From contig CAVUAT010000014.1 of the NCBI GenBank assembly GCA_963739545.1, forward strand, positions 124,001 to 188,000: a DNA stretch of 64,000 bases, given 5' to 3'. The position numbers and the translations under genes are program-made. The notes below the pieces were generated by a model. It had not been told where the DNA came from. It did no database searches and was given only the letters and a program-made list of their open reading frames with translations. Source of the stretch: CAVUAT01 sp963739545 (GTDB taxonomy: Bacteria > Actinomycetota > Thermoleophilia > Solirubrobacterales > 70-9). Every line of letters starts with the position of its first letter. Position 1 is the first letter of the stretch. This document shows positions 16,090 through 24,608 of this stretch, piece by piece.

Positions 16090-17541
16090 ATGCCCAAGGG
16101 GAACATCACTCGCAGACGCCGCCTCGCGGCCGCCATCGCCATAGCGGGCGCCGCAATCGGAGCACTCGCGCTCGCTCCCTCCGCGTTCGCGCTGGGCTTC
16201 ACGGGCCTCTCCACCACTCCCACCACCACGCAGGCCGGCGCCAACACCGACTTCACGATCCACGTCGGGTTCACCAATGCGGGCGACGACGTGAAGGACA
16301 TCAGGATCGGCCTGCCGCCGGGCCAGATCGGGAACCCCCAGATCGCACCGAAGTGCACCCAGACGCAGTTCGACGCCGGCTCGTGCCCGGCCAACACGCA
16401 GGTGGGCAGCGTCAGCACCTCAGTCGCCGCGCTCGGCTTGCTGCCGCTGACCGTGAACGGTTCGCTGTTCAACTTCACTCCCCAGCCCGGCGAGCCCGCG
16501 CGCTTCGCGATCATCCTCAACCCCGCCGGCGCCCTGCTGCCTCTGGGCCAGATCAAGCTCCAGTCCGCCGTCGAGCTTCGCCAGAGCGACCTCGGCCTCG
16601 ACACGGTGATCGAGGGCATCCCGAACACCGCCGCCGGATCGATCCCGATCGACATCACGGCGATGGACGTGACGCTGGAGGGCGATACGCCGAAGTTCTC
16701 CCGCAATGCGACGTCCTGCACGACGAAGACGACGAACTTCGCCGCGAACTCCTACGCGTCACCCGGCACCACGGTCACCGGCCAGGCCTCGTACACGCCG
16801 ACCAACTGCGCCGGGGTCCCGTTCTCGCCGGAATTCAGCGCGAAGGCCGGCTCCCCCGGGCAGACCTCGCCCGGCGGAATCCCGCCGGTGACGACGGCGA
16901 TCGACCAGACCATCGAGGAGGCCGGGCTGAAGACGGCGGTCGTCCAGACTCCGATCGACTTCACCCCGAACCTGCCTCAGTTGAACGAGTCGTGCGCGCC
17001 CGCTGACTTCCAGACCGGAAACTGCGCCCCCGGGACAGTGATTGGAACAGCGGTCGCCACGTCGCCGCTGCTCACCCAGCCCCTGACCGGAACCGTGTTC
17101 CTGATCACGAACCCGGTGAGCCTCCCGGACATCGGGCTCGACCTCCAGGGCGAGCTGGCCCTGAAGCTGATGGGCACGCTAGCTCCGGGCAACATCGTCA
17201 CCTTCGACGGGTTGCCCGACATCCCGATCGCCCACTTCGAGCTGCGATTCAGCGGCGCCCCGGACGGCCTGCTTCAGGCCGCGAAGGACCTCTGCCAGCC
17301 TCCGGCCCCGAACTTCACCGGGAACTTCACCGCCCACAGCGGCACGTCGCTGCCCTTCGCGAGCGCCGCCACGATCGAAGGCTGCGGAGGCGGCGCTGCC
17401 GGCGCCAAAGCCGGCAACAAGTGCGTGAAGAAGAAGGTCAAGCGCAAGAAGAAGGGCCCGAAGTCCGATGCCGCGGCGGCGAAAAAGAAGAAGAAGCGCA
17501 AGGCCTGCGGGAAGAAGAAGCGCAAGAAGAAGAAGCGCTGA
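16090..17541 (+). CDS. Secreted repeat-type protein with lysine-rich C-terminal tail
   Basis: A 483-residue exported protein. Residues 1-35 form a signal peptide (RRRR, hydrophobic run, PSAFA cleavage region). The mature part has two similar halves, each with a CxxxxFxxGxC-like pair (CTQTQFDAGSC, CAPADFQTGNC), a GTAVATS or VGSVSTS strand and a TVFLIT / GSLFNFT segment, so it looks like repeated beta domains. The last 45 residues are extremely Lys-rich (KKKVKRKKKG, KKKKKRKAC, KKKRKKKKR) with three Cys. The tail may bind anionic wall polymers or nucleic acids. A small GAGGC/GCCTC hairpin (16045-16059) lies in an A/T-rich leader. Function unknown. Confidence 0.8.
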   Translation: MPKGNITRRRRLAAAIAIAGAAIGALALAPSAFALGFTGLSTTPTTTQAGANTDFTIHVGFTNAGDDVKDIRIGLPPGQIGNPQIAPKCTQTQFDAGSCPANTQVGSVSTSVAALGLLPLTVNGSLFNFTPQPGEPARFAIILNPAGALLPLGQIKLQSAVELRQSDLGLDTVIEGIPNTAAGSIPIDITAMDVTLEGDTPKFSRNATSCTTKTTNFAANSYASPGTTVTGQASYTPTNCAGVPFSPEFSAKAGSPGQTSPGGIPPVTTAIDQTIEEAGLKTAVVQTPIDFTPNLPQLNESCAPADFQTGNCAPGTVIGTAVATSPLLTQPLTGTVFLITNPVSLPDIGLDLQGELALKLMGTLAPGNIVTFDGLPDIPIAHFELRFSGAPDGLLQAAKDLCQPPAPNFTGNFTAHSGTSLPFASAATIEGCGGGAAGAKAGNKCVKKKVKRKKKGPKSDAAAAKKKKKRKACGKKKRKKKKR

Positions 17542-17548
17542 GCCGCGG

Positions 17549-17800
17549 CTAGAGCCGCTTGCCCGAGGCGAAGAGCAGCCCGCCCGCGGCGACGAGCACC
17601 GCGCCGACGGCCCAGAAGAGGACCGAGCCGCCACGGGTCGCAGCTGTGATCAGCACGAAGCCGCCGATCACGAGCAGCGGCAGGCCGATCGAGATCGGGA
17701 CGCTGACGCCGTAATTCGGCCCGAAGCTCGGGCGCCGACGGTCGCCGAGAGCACGCTTGGAGGGCCGAACCTCTCGCCGGTCAGGCGGGAGCCGCGTCAC
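17549..17800 (-). CDS. Small membrane protein ending the glycan operon
   Basis: An 83-residue protein starting GTG 17800, whose start overlaps the glycosyltransferase stop as GTGA. After a basic 30-residue N-terminus (RLPPDRREVRPSKRALGDRR) come two hydrophobic helices, about residues 34-52 (ISIGLPLLVIGGFVLI) and 60-79 (VLFWAVGAVLVAAGGLLF). It is probably a two-pass inner-membrane protein. Translational coupling to the GT4 enzyme suggests a part in glycan export or in anchoring the enzymes. The family is not recognised. Confidence 0.7.
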   Translation of the reverse strand: MTRLPPDRREVRPSKRALGDRRRPSFGPNYGVSVPISIGLPLLVIGGFVLITAATRGGSVLFWAVGAVLVAAGGLLFASGKRL

Positions 17801-19017
17801 TTCCCGGCCGCAGGTGCGGCGCTGGCGATGAGCCCCTCGTAGACGACGGAGGTGCGCTCCGCCATGTCGCCCCAATCGAAGCGGCGTAGGTGGTTGAAGG
17901 CCTCCTCGGTCAGCCGGCGGCAGAGCTCGGCGTCCTCGAGAACGCGGATCGTCATCTCCGCGAGGGACTCGGGGTCGCGCGCGCGGAACCGCAGGCCGAC
18001 CTCGTCGTGGGGCACGACCTCCCGCAGGCCGCCGGTGTCGGCGACGATGCACGGGCAGCCCGAGACCATCGCCTCGAGGGCGACCAGGCCGAAGGGCTCG
18101 TAGATCGACGGGACCACGCAGACGTCGGCGATCCGATAAAGCGAGTGCAGGACGTCGTCTCCGATCCAACCGACGAACGTGCCGTGCTCCATCAGGCCGA
18201 GCTCGGCCGCCTGCTTCTTCAGCTCCTCCTCGTGGGTACCCGACCCGGCGACGATGAAGCGCGTGTTCGGCAGCTTCTCGATGATCGCGGGAAGCGCGTC
18301 GAGGGCGTCCTGGAACCCCTTCTCGTAAACGAGTCGGCCGATCAGCAGAACGAGCTTCTCGTCGGGTTTGGCGAACTCGCCGCGCAGGCGCAGCAGCTCC
18401 TCGTCGGATTGTGGCTGGAGCTCGTCGGGATCGATCCCGTTCGGGATCACCTCGACGGACTCGGCGGGGACGCCGAAGATGTCGACGATCTGCTCGCGCA
18501 TGAAGGTCGAGCAGCAGAGCACGCGATCGGCGCGGTTGGTGATCCAGCGCTCGACGCCGTGGATGTAGGTCTGCGGGTGCTTGTTGATCCATCCCTGGTG
18601 GCGGCCGTGCTCGGTCGCGTGGATGGTCATGACGAGCGGCACGCCGAAGCGGTTTGCGAGGTGGTCGCAGGCGTTGGCGACGAGCCAGTCGTGCCCGTGG
18701 ACGATGTCGAAGTCGTAGCTGTCGCCGAGCTCGACCCCGGCGGCGAGCATGTCGGAGTTCATGCGCTCCACCCACGTCACGAACTCGTTCAGGTCCTTCG
18801 GCCGGGTCGGCTCTCGAACGCGGTGCACGCGGACCCCGTTCATCACCTCCTCGGCGGGCGACTCCTCGCCGCCACGGGTGAGCACGTGGACCTCGGACCC
18901 CTGCTCGACCAGCGCGTCGCAGAGGTTGCGCACGGCGCGCGCCAGCCCTCCCTCGATCAGCGGCGGATACTCCCAGCTGAGTACGAGCACGGTTGTCGGG
19001 TATCGATTGGTGGCCAT
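17797..19017 (-). CDS. GT4-family glycosyltransferase (alpha-glucan synthase type)
   Basis: A 406-residue GT-B glycosyltransferase from ATG 19017. The N-terminal domain has LVLSWEYPPLIEGGLARAV (nucleotide-sugar loop) and HGHDW; the C-terminal domain has LLIGRLVYEKGFQDAL and the EX7E motif SIYEPFGLVALEAMVSG. The layout matches the family of Rv3032, an alpha-1,4-glucosyltransferase in methylglucose lipopolysaccharide synthesis, and other glycogen-type synthases. Its ATG overlaps the stop of the GH57 gene as TGATG, and its stop overlaps the next start as GTGA, so all four genes are translationally coupled. The donor sugar is predicted, not proven. Confidence 0.92.
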   Translation of the reverse strand: MATNRYPTTVLVLSWEYPPLIEGGLARAVRNLCDALVEQGSEVHVLTRGGEESPAEEVMNGVRVHRVREPTRPKDLNEFVTWVERMNSDMLAAGVELGDSYDFDIVHGHDWLVANACDHLANRFGVPLVMTIHATEHGRHQGWINKHPQTYIHGVERWITNRADRVLCCSTFMREQIVDIFGVPAESVEVIPNGIDPDELQPQSDEELLRLRGEFAKPDEKLVLLIGRLVYEKGFQDALDALPAIIEKLPNTRFIVAGSGTHEEELKKQAAELGLMEHGTFVGWIGDDVLHSLYRIADVCVVPSIYEPFGLVALEAMVSGCPCIVADTGGLREVVPHDEVGLRFRARDPESLAEMTIRVLEDAELCRRLTEEAFNHLRRFDWGDMAERTSVVYEGLIASAAPAAGK

Positions 19018-20426
19018 CAGGGCTCGAGCAGCGGCGCCAGGCTGAGGTCGGGGGCGAGGTTGCGCAATCCCGGATCGGGCGCCTCGAGCGAGTTTATGGC
19101 CTCCAGCATGGCTTCGGCGTGCGTGAGGGTTCGCCGGTACGGATAGTCGCCGGCCTGGCCGCGGTGGTCCATGAACGCCCAGTCGCTCGACTGGACCGCC
19201 AGGAGCTCGCGCGCGGCGCGCTCGGCCGCCCCGGGGGCGAGCGAGCCGTCGCTGAGCGCGCGCAGCAGGCGGAGCTCCAGCCTTCTCGCTCCCCAGACCA
19301 TGTCGGCCACGTCGGGCGAGTCCCAGGTCTCGAGGCTCTTGCCCTCGCCCCAGCTCCCCTCGTGAGCAGGGCGCTCCTCGGCCTCGTGCTCGGCGAGGGC
19401 CTCGGCGAGCGTCAGCAGGCGCACCCCCGCTGGGTCGGCCGCGCCGAGAAGCGAACCGAGCCAGGCCGGGCCTTCGGCCCACCAGTGCCCGAGCAGCTCG
19501 GTGTCGATCGCGAACACGCAGAGGCCCCGCTTTCCCTCCTCGGTCGAGTAGCGCTCCAGTCGCTCGCGAACTGCGGCCAGGAAGGCTCGCGCGTCACGCT
19601 CGGCCTGCTCGCGCGCGGCCTGCGCCGAGTAGGGTTCGCCCGAGATCGACCACAACCGGCTCCCGTTCTCGGAGAGGCGGTGGTACTCGAGGTAGGCGGG
19701 CGCCGACGGGTAGCCGGCCTCCGACCAAACCAGCTGGACCGCGGGCCAGTCGATCGTGAAGGCGACGGGGCCACCGGGCAGGCGCATCGGAGTGAACGCG
19801 CGGCGGCCGGCCTCGAAGGGGCTCTGGTCTAAGCACGTGTAGGCGATGCCGCGCTCGGCGAGCACCGACTCGGTGCCCGCGGCGTACGCGCACTCGGGAA
19901 GCCAGACGCCCCGGGCGGGGCCGAAGCGGCGCTCGTGCGAGCGAAGCCCGGCGTCGAGCTGGAGCCTGCGGCCCGCGAGTGTCGCGAGCTTCGGGAGCAC
20001 GGCGTGAGTCGCAGCGGACGCCATCAGCTCGACCCCTGCGTCGGCGCCGGCTCGCTGGAACGCGCCGAGCGCCACCCCATCGAGCGCCTCGAGCGCGGCG
20101 ATCGAGCGGGCGTGCTGCTCGGCCTCGCTTTCGGCCGCCGCCTTGAGGTCGGCGCCAGCTCCGGCTGCGTCGCGCTCGGCCGCCCCCAGGCGATGGCGCT
20201 TCAGGAACTCGAGCATCCGCTCCCCCACCCCGTCGGCCTCGAGCTGGTCGGCGAGGACGGGCGTGACCGTCATCGTCAGCCGCTCCGCGACGTCCGTGAC
20301 CGGAAGATGCGAGCGGGCGACGGCGTCGAAGAGCCACTCTTCGCCGAAGGGGTACGTTCCGAACCCCTCCACGTAGGGCATGTGGCTGTGCAGAACGACA
20401 GCGAGGTCGCCTGAAGTGTCCGTCAC
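19017..20426 (-). CDS. GH57 alpha-glucan branching enzyme-like protein
   Basis: A 469-residue GH57 enzyme with a GTG start at 20426 that overlaps the methyltransferase stop. The N-terminal VLHSHMPYVEGFGTYPFGEEW is the family's first conserved region. The nucleophile is Glu178 in GVWLPECAYA, and the acid/base is Asp308 in FAIDTELLGHWW. The C-terminal helical domain contains the conserved SSDWAFMDHRGQAGDY segment. Related proteins (Rv3031, thermophilic GH57 branching enzymes) make alpha-1,6 branches in alpha-1,4-glucans. Positioned between a methyltransferase and a GT4 enzyme, it probably shapes the same glucan. Confidence 0.92.
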   Translation of the reverse strand: MTDTSGDLAVVLHSHMPYVEGFGTYPFGEEWLFDAVARSHLPVTDVAERLTMTVTPVLADQLEADGVGERMLEFLKRHRLGAAERDAAGAGADLKAAAESEAEQHARSIAALEALDGVALGAFQRAGADAGVELMASAATHAVLPKLATLAGRRLQLDAGLRSHERRFGPARGVWLPECAYAAGTESVLAERGIAYTCLDQSPFEAGRRAFTPMRLPGGPVAFTIDWPAVQLVWSEAGYPSAPAYLEYHRLSENGSRLWSISGEPYSAQAAREQAERDARAFLAAVRERLERYSTEEGKRGLCVFAIDTELLGHWWAEGPAWLGSLLGAADPAGVRLLTLAEALAEHEAEERPAHEGSWGEGKSLETWDSPDVADMVWGARRLELRLLRALSDGSLAPGAAERAARELLAVQSSDWAFMDHRGQAGDYPYRRTLTHAEAMLEAINSLEAPDPGLRNLAPDLSLAPLLEP

Positions 20427-21169
20427 GAGCGGCAGATGGCGACGAAGTCGAGGGCCTTCTCGAGGCCGTCGGGGCGCAGGGTGAAGTCCGACGCCGAGAT
20501 CGCCGGGATGAAGCGGTCGTAGAACGGCTTCGTCAGCCGGGTGGCGCGGTGGAAGCGGTCCCATCCGAAGCGGATCGCGGTCTCGTGCACCATCAGCTTT
20601 CGGGCGTGGAAGAGGCCGAGCACCTCGACCGAGTCGAAGTGAGGCGCCAGCAGCTCGCGATACTGGCCGATGTCGTACTCGACGATGTGCCAGGGGTTCT
20701 CGGACTTCTCGACGTCCGGGCCGGCGAGCGTGAGGCGGTTCGGGGTCGAGATGAACGCGGTGGGCGCGATCCGGGCGACCTGGTCGAGCAGCTTCGCCGG
20801 GTCGTGGATGTGCTCGATGGTCTGCAGGAAGACCACGGCGTCGACGGGCTCGTTGAACTCCTCGACGAGCCCACGGCGGAAACTCAGGTTCGGTCGCCGG
20901 TAGCGCAGGCGAGCGTGCTCGTGGGCCTCGGGGTTGGCGTCGACGCCGATCACCTCCGCGGCTGAGCGTGCCAACAGCTCGGACCCGTAGCCCTCACCGC
21001 ACGCGAGATCGACGACCCGCAGCCCGCTGCAGCGCTCGGCGATCCACTCGTATACCGCGACGTGGCGGCGGTACCAGTAGTTCTCCTCGGGCACGTCGGG
21101 CAGGGTGCGCTCGCCGGTCAGTTCGAGCGGCGGCACGCCTGCGGGCTGGTTGTCCTGAACGTAGTGCAC
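20423..21169 (-). CDS. SAM-dependent methyltransferase of the glycan operon
   Basis: A 248-residue class I methyltransferase, GTG start at 21169. SAM motif I is VVDLACGEGYGSELLA near residue 52, the acidic strand is VIGVDANPEA, and motif IV-like EEFNEPVDAVVFLQTIEHI follows. It is the first gene of a coupled operon with GH57 and GT4 enzymes, the same set of functions as Rv3030-Rv3031-Rv3032 of mycobacteria, where Rv3030 is a sugar O-methyltransferase. It may methylate the glucan made by its partners. A second methyltransferase is divergently encoded 56 bases away. Confidence 0.9.
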   Translation of the reverse strand: MHYVQDNQPAGVPPLELTGERTLPDVPEENYWYRRHVAVYEWIAERCSGLRVVDLACGEGYGSELLARSAAEVIGVDANPEAHEHARLRYRRPNLSFRRGLVEEFNEPVDAVVFLQTIEHIHDPAKLLDQVARIAPTAFISTPNRLTLAGPDVEKSENPWHIVEYDIGQYRELLAPHFDSVEVLGLFHARKLMVHETAIRFGWDRFHRATRLTKPFYDRFIPAISASDFTLRPDGLEKALDFVAICRS

Positions 21170-21224
21170 GGCCCGAAGACGATAGGCGCATGTGCGGGAC
21201 CGCTGCGCCTACCATTCCCCCGCG

Positions 21225-22142
21225 ATGCCAGCCCCCGCCACCCCCGAGCGCATCAAGGACGTCAACGAGCGCTACCACGACGTCGCGGCCGAGACATACG
21301 ACTCCAAGTGGGGGATCGACTTCGGCCGAATCGGCCAGGATCAGGTGCTCGACAAGCTGCGCAAGGCGCTCGGGCGCTCGGATGTGGGGCAATTCTCCGA
21401 CGCGCTCGAGATCGGGGCGGGAACCGGCTATTTCACGCTCAACCTGCTGCAGGCGGGGGCGATCAACAGGGCGACGGCCACCGATATCTCGCCGGGGATG
21501 CTCGAGGCGCTCGAGGCCAACGCGAAGCGCCTGGACGTCGAGGTCACGACCGTGGCCACCGAGGCCGAGAGCCTGCCCTTCGACGACGCCAGCTTCGACC
21601 TCGTCTTCGGCCACGCGATCCTGCACCACATCCCCGACCTCGGGAAGGCCTTCGCGGAGTTCAACCGCGTGCTCCGCCCGGGGGGCGCCGTCGCGTTCTG
21701 CGGCGAGCCCTCGCGCTACGGCGACATGATCGCCGCCGGCCCCAAGCGCGCGGCCCTGCTGACCGCACCGCTATGGCGCCGCGCGATCGGCGCCTCCGAG
21801 CGCGACTACTCCGCAGACGCCGCCGACACCAACGGCCACGCCCTCGAGACCGAGGTCGACGTCCACGCCTTCAGCCCCGGCGATCTGCGCGACTTCGTGG
21901 CGGCAGCCGGCTTCGGCGACGTCCGCGTCAAGGGCGAGGAGTTGCTCGCCAACATGCACGGGTGGACGATGCGCACGCTCGAGGCGACCGCTGTGCCGGA
22001 CGAGATCCCCTTGGGCTGGCGCCGGTTCGCCTTTCGCAGCTACCTGGCCCTGCAGAGGGTCGACAGCGCGGTGCTGGAGCCCTACCTGCCGCCGCAGGTC
22101 TTCTACAACCTGGTGCTGAGCGGGCTCAAGGCCGAGGCCTGA
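21225..22142 (+). CDS. SAM-dependent methyltransferase
   Basis: A 305-residue class I methyltransferase starting at ATG 21225. The SAM-binding motif ALEIGAGTGYFTLNLLQ is near residue 66, ATDISPGMLEAL the second strand, and FDLVFGHAILHHIPDLGKA the post-I region with the ubiE-like HH pair. The C-terminal 120 residues form a cap with FSPGDLRDFVAAAGF. The family covers many small-molecule and sugar methyltransferases. It is divergent from the glycan-operon methyltransferase and may act on the same polysaccharide, but this is only from position. Confidence 0.88.
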   Translation: MPAPATPERIKDVNERYHDVAAETYDSKWGIDFGRIGQDQVLDKLRKALGRSDVGQFSDALEIGAGTGYFTLNLLQAGAINRATATDISPGMLEALEANAKRLDVEVTTVATEAESLPFDDASFDLVFGHAILHHIPDLGKAFAEFNRVLRPGGAVAFCGEPSRYGDMIAAGPKRAALLTAPLWRRAIGASERDYSADAADTNGHALETEVDVHAFSPGDLRDFVAAAGFGDVRVKGEELLANMHGWTMRTLEATAVPDEIPLGWRRFAFRSYLALQRVDSAVLEPYLPPQVFYNLVLSGLKAEA

Positions 22143-22145
22143 GGA

Positions 22146-23885
22146 TCAGCCGAAGGTGAACGCGTACCCGTAGACCCCCGGCTCGAAGCGAAGCTCAAGC
22201 TTGTGGGACCCGGCCTTGCGCAGGTCGACCAGTCGGTAGAGGCGCTGGTTGGTGATGGTCGCCACGCCGCCGGAGACGTCGTCGCCCGCGAGGCGGTCGG
22301 GAATCGGCCCCCCGTCGAGCAGGACCTCAACTTCGCGAGGGCCTCCCGGCGAGCCGAGGACAAGGAAGACCTTCTCGGCGCCGAACTCCGCCTCGATGCC
22401 GGCGTTCGCACCGGATGAGGCGCCCTCGCCCGTGATCTCCCAGTCGCCCGAGAACGCGAAGCCGTTGGGCGGCAGCGAGTACGGGCCGGGCTCGAAGCTC
22501 TGGGCGCCCAGGCGGATCGCCCCGTTGGCCCAGCCATCGGCGCGCGTAGCTCCCAGGTAGGTCTCGGGCGTGCGCGTGGCCGGGTTAGCGCTCTCGGCCT
22601 TGGTTCCGGCGGCGCCGGCGCCCAGCTCGTCATCGCCCGTCTCGCGAAGCAGCGTGCGAATCGCCTGCTCGGTCTCGTCGTCGTCGCCCTCGCCGAAGTG
22701 GACGTAGCGGACCTGGCCCTCGGCGTCGATCAGGTACTTGGCGGGCCAGTACTGGTTGCCGTAGGCGTTCCAGGTGCCCATGTCGTTGTCCTGGACGATG
22801 GGGTACTCCAGGCCGTTCTGCTCGATCGCATCGGCGACGTTGCCGGCGTCCCGCTCGAACGGGAACTCGGGCGCGTGCACGCCCACGATGGTCAGGCCGT
22901 CATCGCGGTACTCGGAGTGCCAGGCCTTCAGGTAGGGGAAGGTACGGATGCAGTTGATGCAGGTGTAGGTCCAGAAGTCGATCAGGACGACCTTGCCGCG
23001 CAGGCCCTCCATCGTCAGCGCCCCTCCCCCGTCGGTGTTGAACCACGACTGGGTGCCCGTGAAGTCGGGTGCGAAGCCGAGGCGAGGGAGCGGCATTCCC
23101 TCGTCGAGTTGCGCTGCGCCCGCCTCGACGGCCCCGCCGCCCCCGTGCGGGCTGACGGCGTCGAGGTCGCTCGCGACGGCTTCGCTCCCCTCGATGTCGC
23201 CGGTCGGGTTGACCAGGATCGAGGGCAGGTCGTTCGCGATCGCTGTCTGGAAGCGCGTGTCGAGGTCGACGCTCATCGCCACGGCGACCAGGATCATCAC
23301 GGCGCCGAGCGCCATCTGGACCTGGCCGCGGATCGGCTTCAGCCGGTCGGTCAGGCTCCGCCCACCGATCAGCAGCGCATAGAGAACGACCGCGGAGCCG
23401 AGCGCGTAGGACAAGGCGACGGCCAGGCGTCCCGCCTCGAAGTCCTGGGCGGCCGAGGCCGTGATGACACTGGCGAGGATCGGCCCGGCGCAGGGCGCGT
23501 ACACGAGGCCGAGGCTGGCGCCCACGAGGAGCCCGGAGGCGAAGCCCTCGCCGCGAAAGCGTGCGGGGCCCGGGGCAATGCGCGAGGCGGAGGCCTCGAT
23601 GCGGTCGCCGATCGCCGGCACCAGCAGCGAGGCTCCGAAGCCGAAGAGCACGACGATCGCGATCGTGCGGGCGATGTCGTCGGGCAGCCCCAGCGCGTCG
23701 ATCACGTATACGAGAGCGACCGTGGCGAAGGTGAAGGAGAGCGCGAGGCCGGTGACGACGCCGAGCGGCCTGCGCCGCCCGCCCGTGACTCCCACCGAGA
23801 GCACGGCTGGCAGGATCGGCAGGACGCAGGGGGAGAGTGCGGTGCCCGCGCCCGCGATGAACGCGAACAGCATCAGCAGGGCCAT
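22146..23885 (-). CDS. dipZ: DipZ: CcdA-like membrane domain fused to thioredoxin domain
   Basis: A 579-residue fusion, start ATG 23885. Residues 1-205 form a CcdA-type disulfide-carrier membrane domain with about six helices and the two redox Cys in SPCVLP (Cys20) and APCAGP (Cys132). Residues 265-410 are a TlpA-like thioredoxin domain with the active site CINC (309-312), as in mycobacterial DipZ. The last 150 residues are a beta-rich carbohydrate-binding-like DipZ C-terminal domain. The protein moves reducing power from the cytoplasm to extracytoplasmic thiols. It is convergent with the methyltransferase gene, 3 bases apart. Confidence 0.93.
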   Translation of the reverse strand: MALLMLFAFIAGAGTALSPCVLPILPAVLSVGVTGGRRRPLGVVTGLALSFTFATVALVYVIDALGLPDDIARTIAIVVLFGFGASLLVPAIGDRIEASASRIAPGPARFRGEGFASGLLVGASLGLVYAPCAGPILASVITASAAQDFEAGRLAVALSYALGSAVVLYALLIGGRSLTDRLKPIRGQVQMALGAVMILVAVAMSVDLDTRFQTAIANDLPSILVNPTGDIEGSEAVASDLDAVSPHGGGGAVEAGAAQLDEGMPLPRLGFAPDFTGTQSWFNTDGGGALTMEGLRGKVVLIDFWTYTCINCIRTFPYLKAWHSEYRDDGLTIVGVHAPEFPFERDAGNVADAIEQNGLEYPIVQDNDMGTWNAYGNQYWPAKYLIDAEGQVRYVHFGEGDDDETEQAIRTLLRETGDDELGAGAAGTKAESANPATRTPETYLGATRADGWANGAIRLGAQSFEPGPYSLPPNGFAFSGDWEITGEGASSGANAGIEAEFGAEKVFLVLGSPGGPREVEVLLDGGPIPDRLAGDDVSGGVATITNQRLYRLVDLRKAGSHKLELRFEPGVYGYAFTFG

Positions 23886-23976
23886 CAAGTGACCCTTGCG
23901 TCCCGGTGTAAAGCGTGGATCAACTTCGCGTCCAGCGCTCGGGGGCGGCGGTCCGGCGCGCCTACACTCTTGGGGC

Positions 23977-24597
23977 ATGACCGAGTCCGAGCTCCCGATC
24001 TTCGAGCTGCCCCTCGTACTGCTCCCGGGCGAGCGGGTCCCGCTGCACATATTCGAGGACCGCTACAAGCGCATGATCGGCCGCGCCCTCGAAGACGGCG
24101 AGCCCTTCGGCATCGTGCTTCGCGACGATGACGGCGCCCGCTCGATCGGCTGCACCGCCCGCGTCGAGGAGGTGCTCGAGCGCTTCGACGACGGCAAGCT
24201 TAACGTCGTGGTCAGCGGCGAAGCGCCCTTCCAGGTGCTCGACCGCTACGAGTCCGAGGAATACCCGACGGCAGAGGTCGACGTCATTCCCGACTCGGAA
24301 TCGCCGAGCGACGATATCGGTGCCGAGGAGGCCCGCGAGGCCTTCGCCGAGCTCGCCGAGCGCGCAACGGGCGAGCGCCCCGACCCCGAGGAGCTCGAGG
24401 GCGCCTCCGCCTACGCGATCGCCGCGCGCATCGAGCTGCCCGACGACACCAAGCAGACGCTGCTCGAGACCCGCGACGAGGACGAGCGCCTGGAGCTGCT
24501 CACCGACGCTCTGCGCGCCGTGGACCGCGCCCTCGAGCAGAGCGAGATCGTCGCCGACCGCGCGCGCTCGAACGGGCGCGTCGTGTTCGAGCGCTAG
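23977..24597 (+). CDS. LON peptidase N-terminal-like (LON_substr_bdg) domain protein
   Basis: A 206-residue stand-alone LON substrate-binding domain from ATG 23977. It begins ELPIFELPLVLLPGERVPLHIFEDRYKRM, the typical opening, followed by FGIVLRDDDGARSIGCTARVEEV and a helical C-terminal half. There is no AAA or protease domain. Such proteins occur widely in Actinomycetota and are probably adaptors or peptide-binding proteins; their role is not settled. It is divergent from dipZ and convergent with ggt. Confidence 0.88.
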   Translation: MTESELPIFELPLVLLPGERVPLHIFEDRYKRMIGRALEDGEPFGIVLRDDDGARSIGCTARVEEVLERFDDGKLNVVVSGEAPFQVLDRYESEEYPTAEVDVIPDSESPSDDIGAEEAREAFAELAERATGERPDPEELEGASAYAIAARIELPDDTKQTLLETRDEDERLELLTDALRAVDRALEQSEIVADRARSNGRVVFER

Positions 24598-24608
24598 CCC
24601 GTCAGGAC

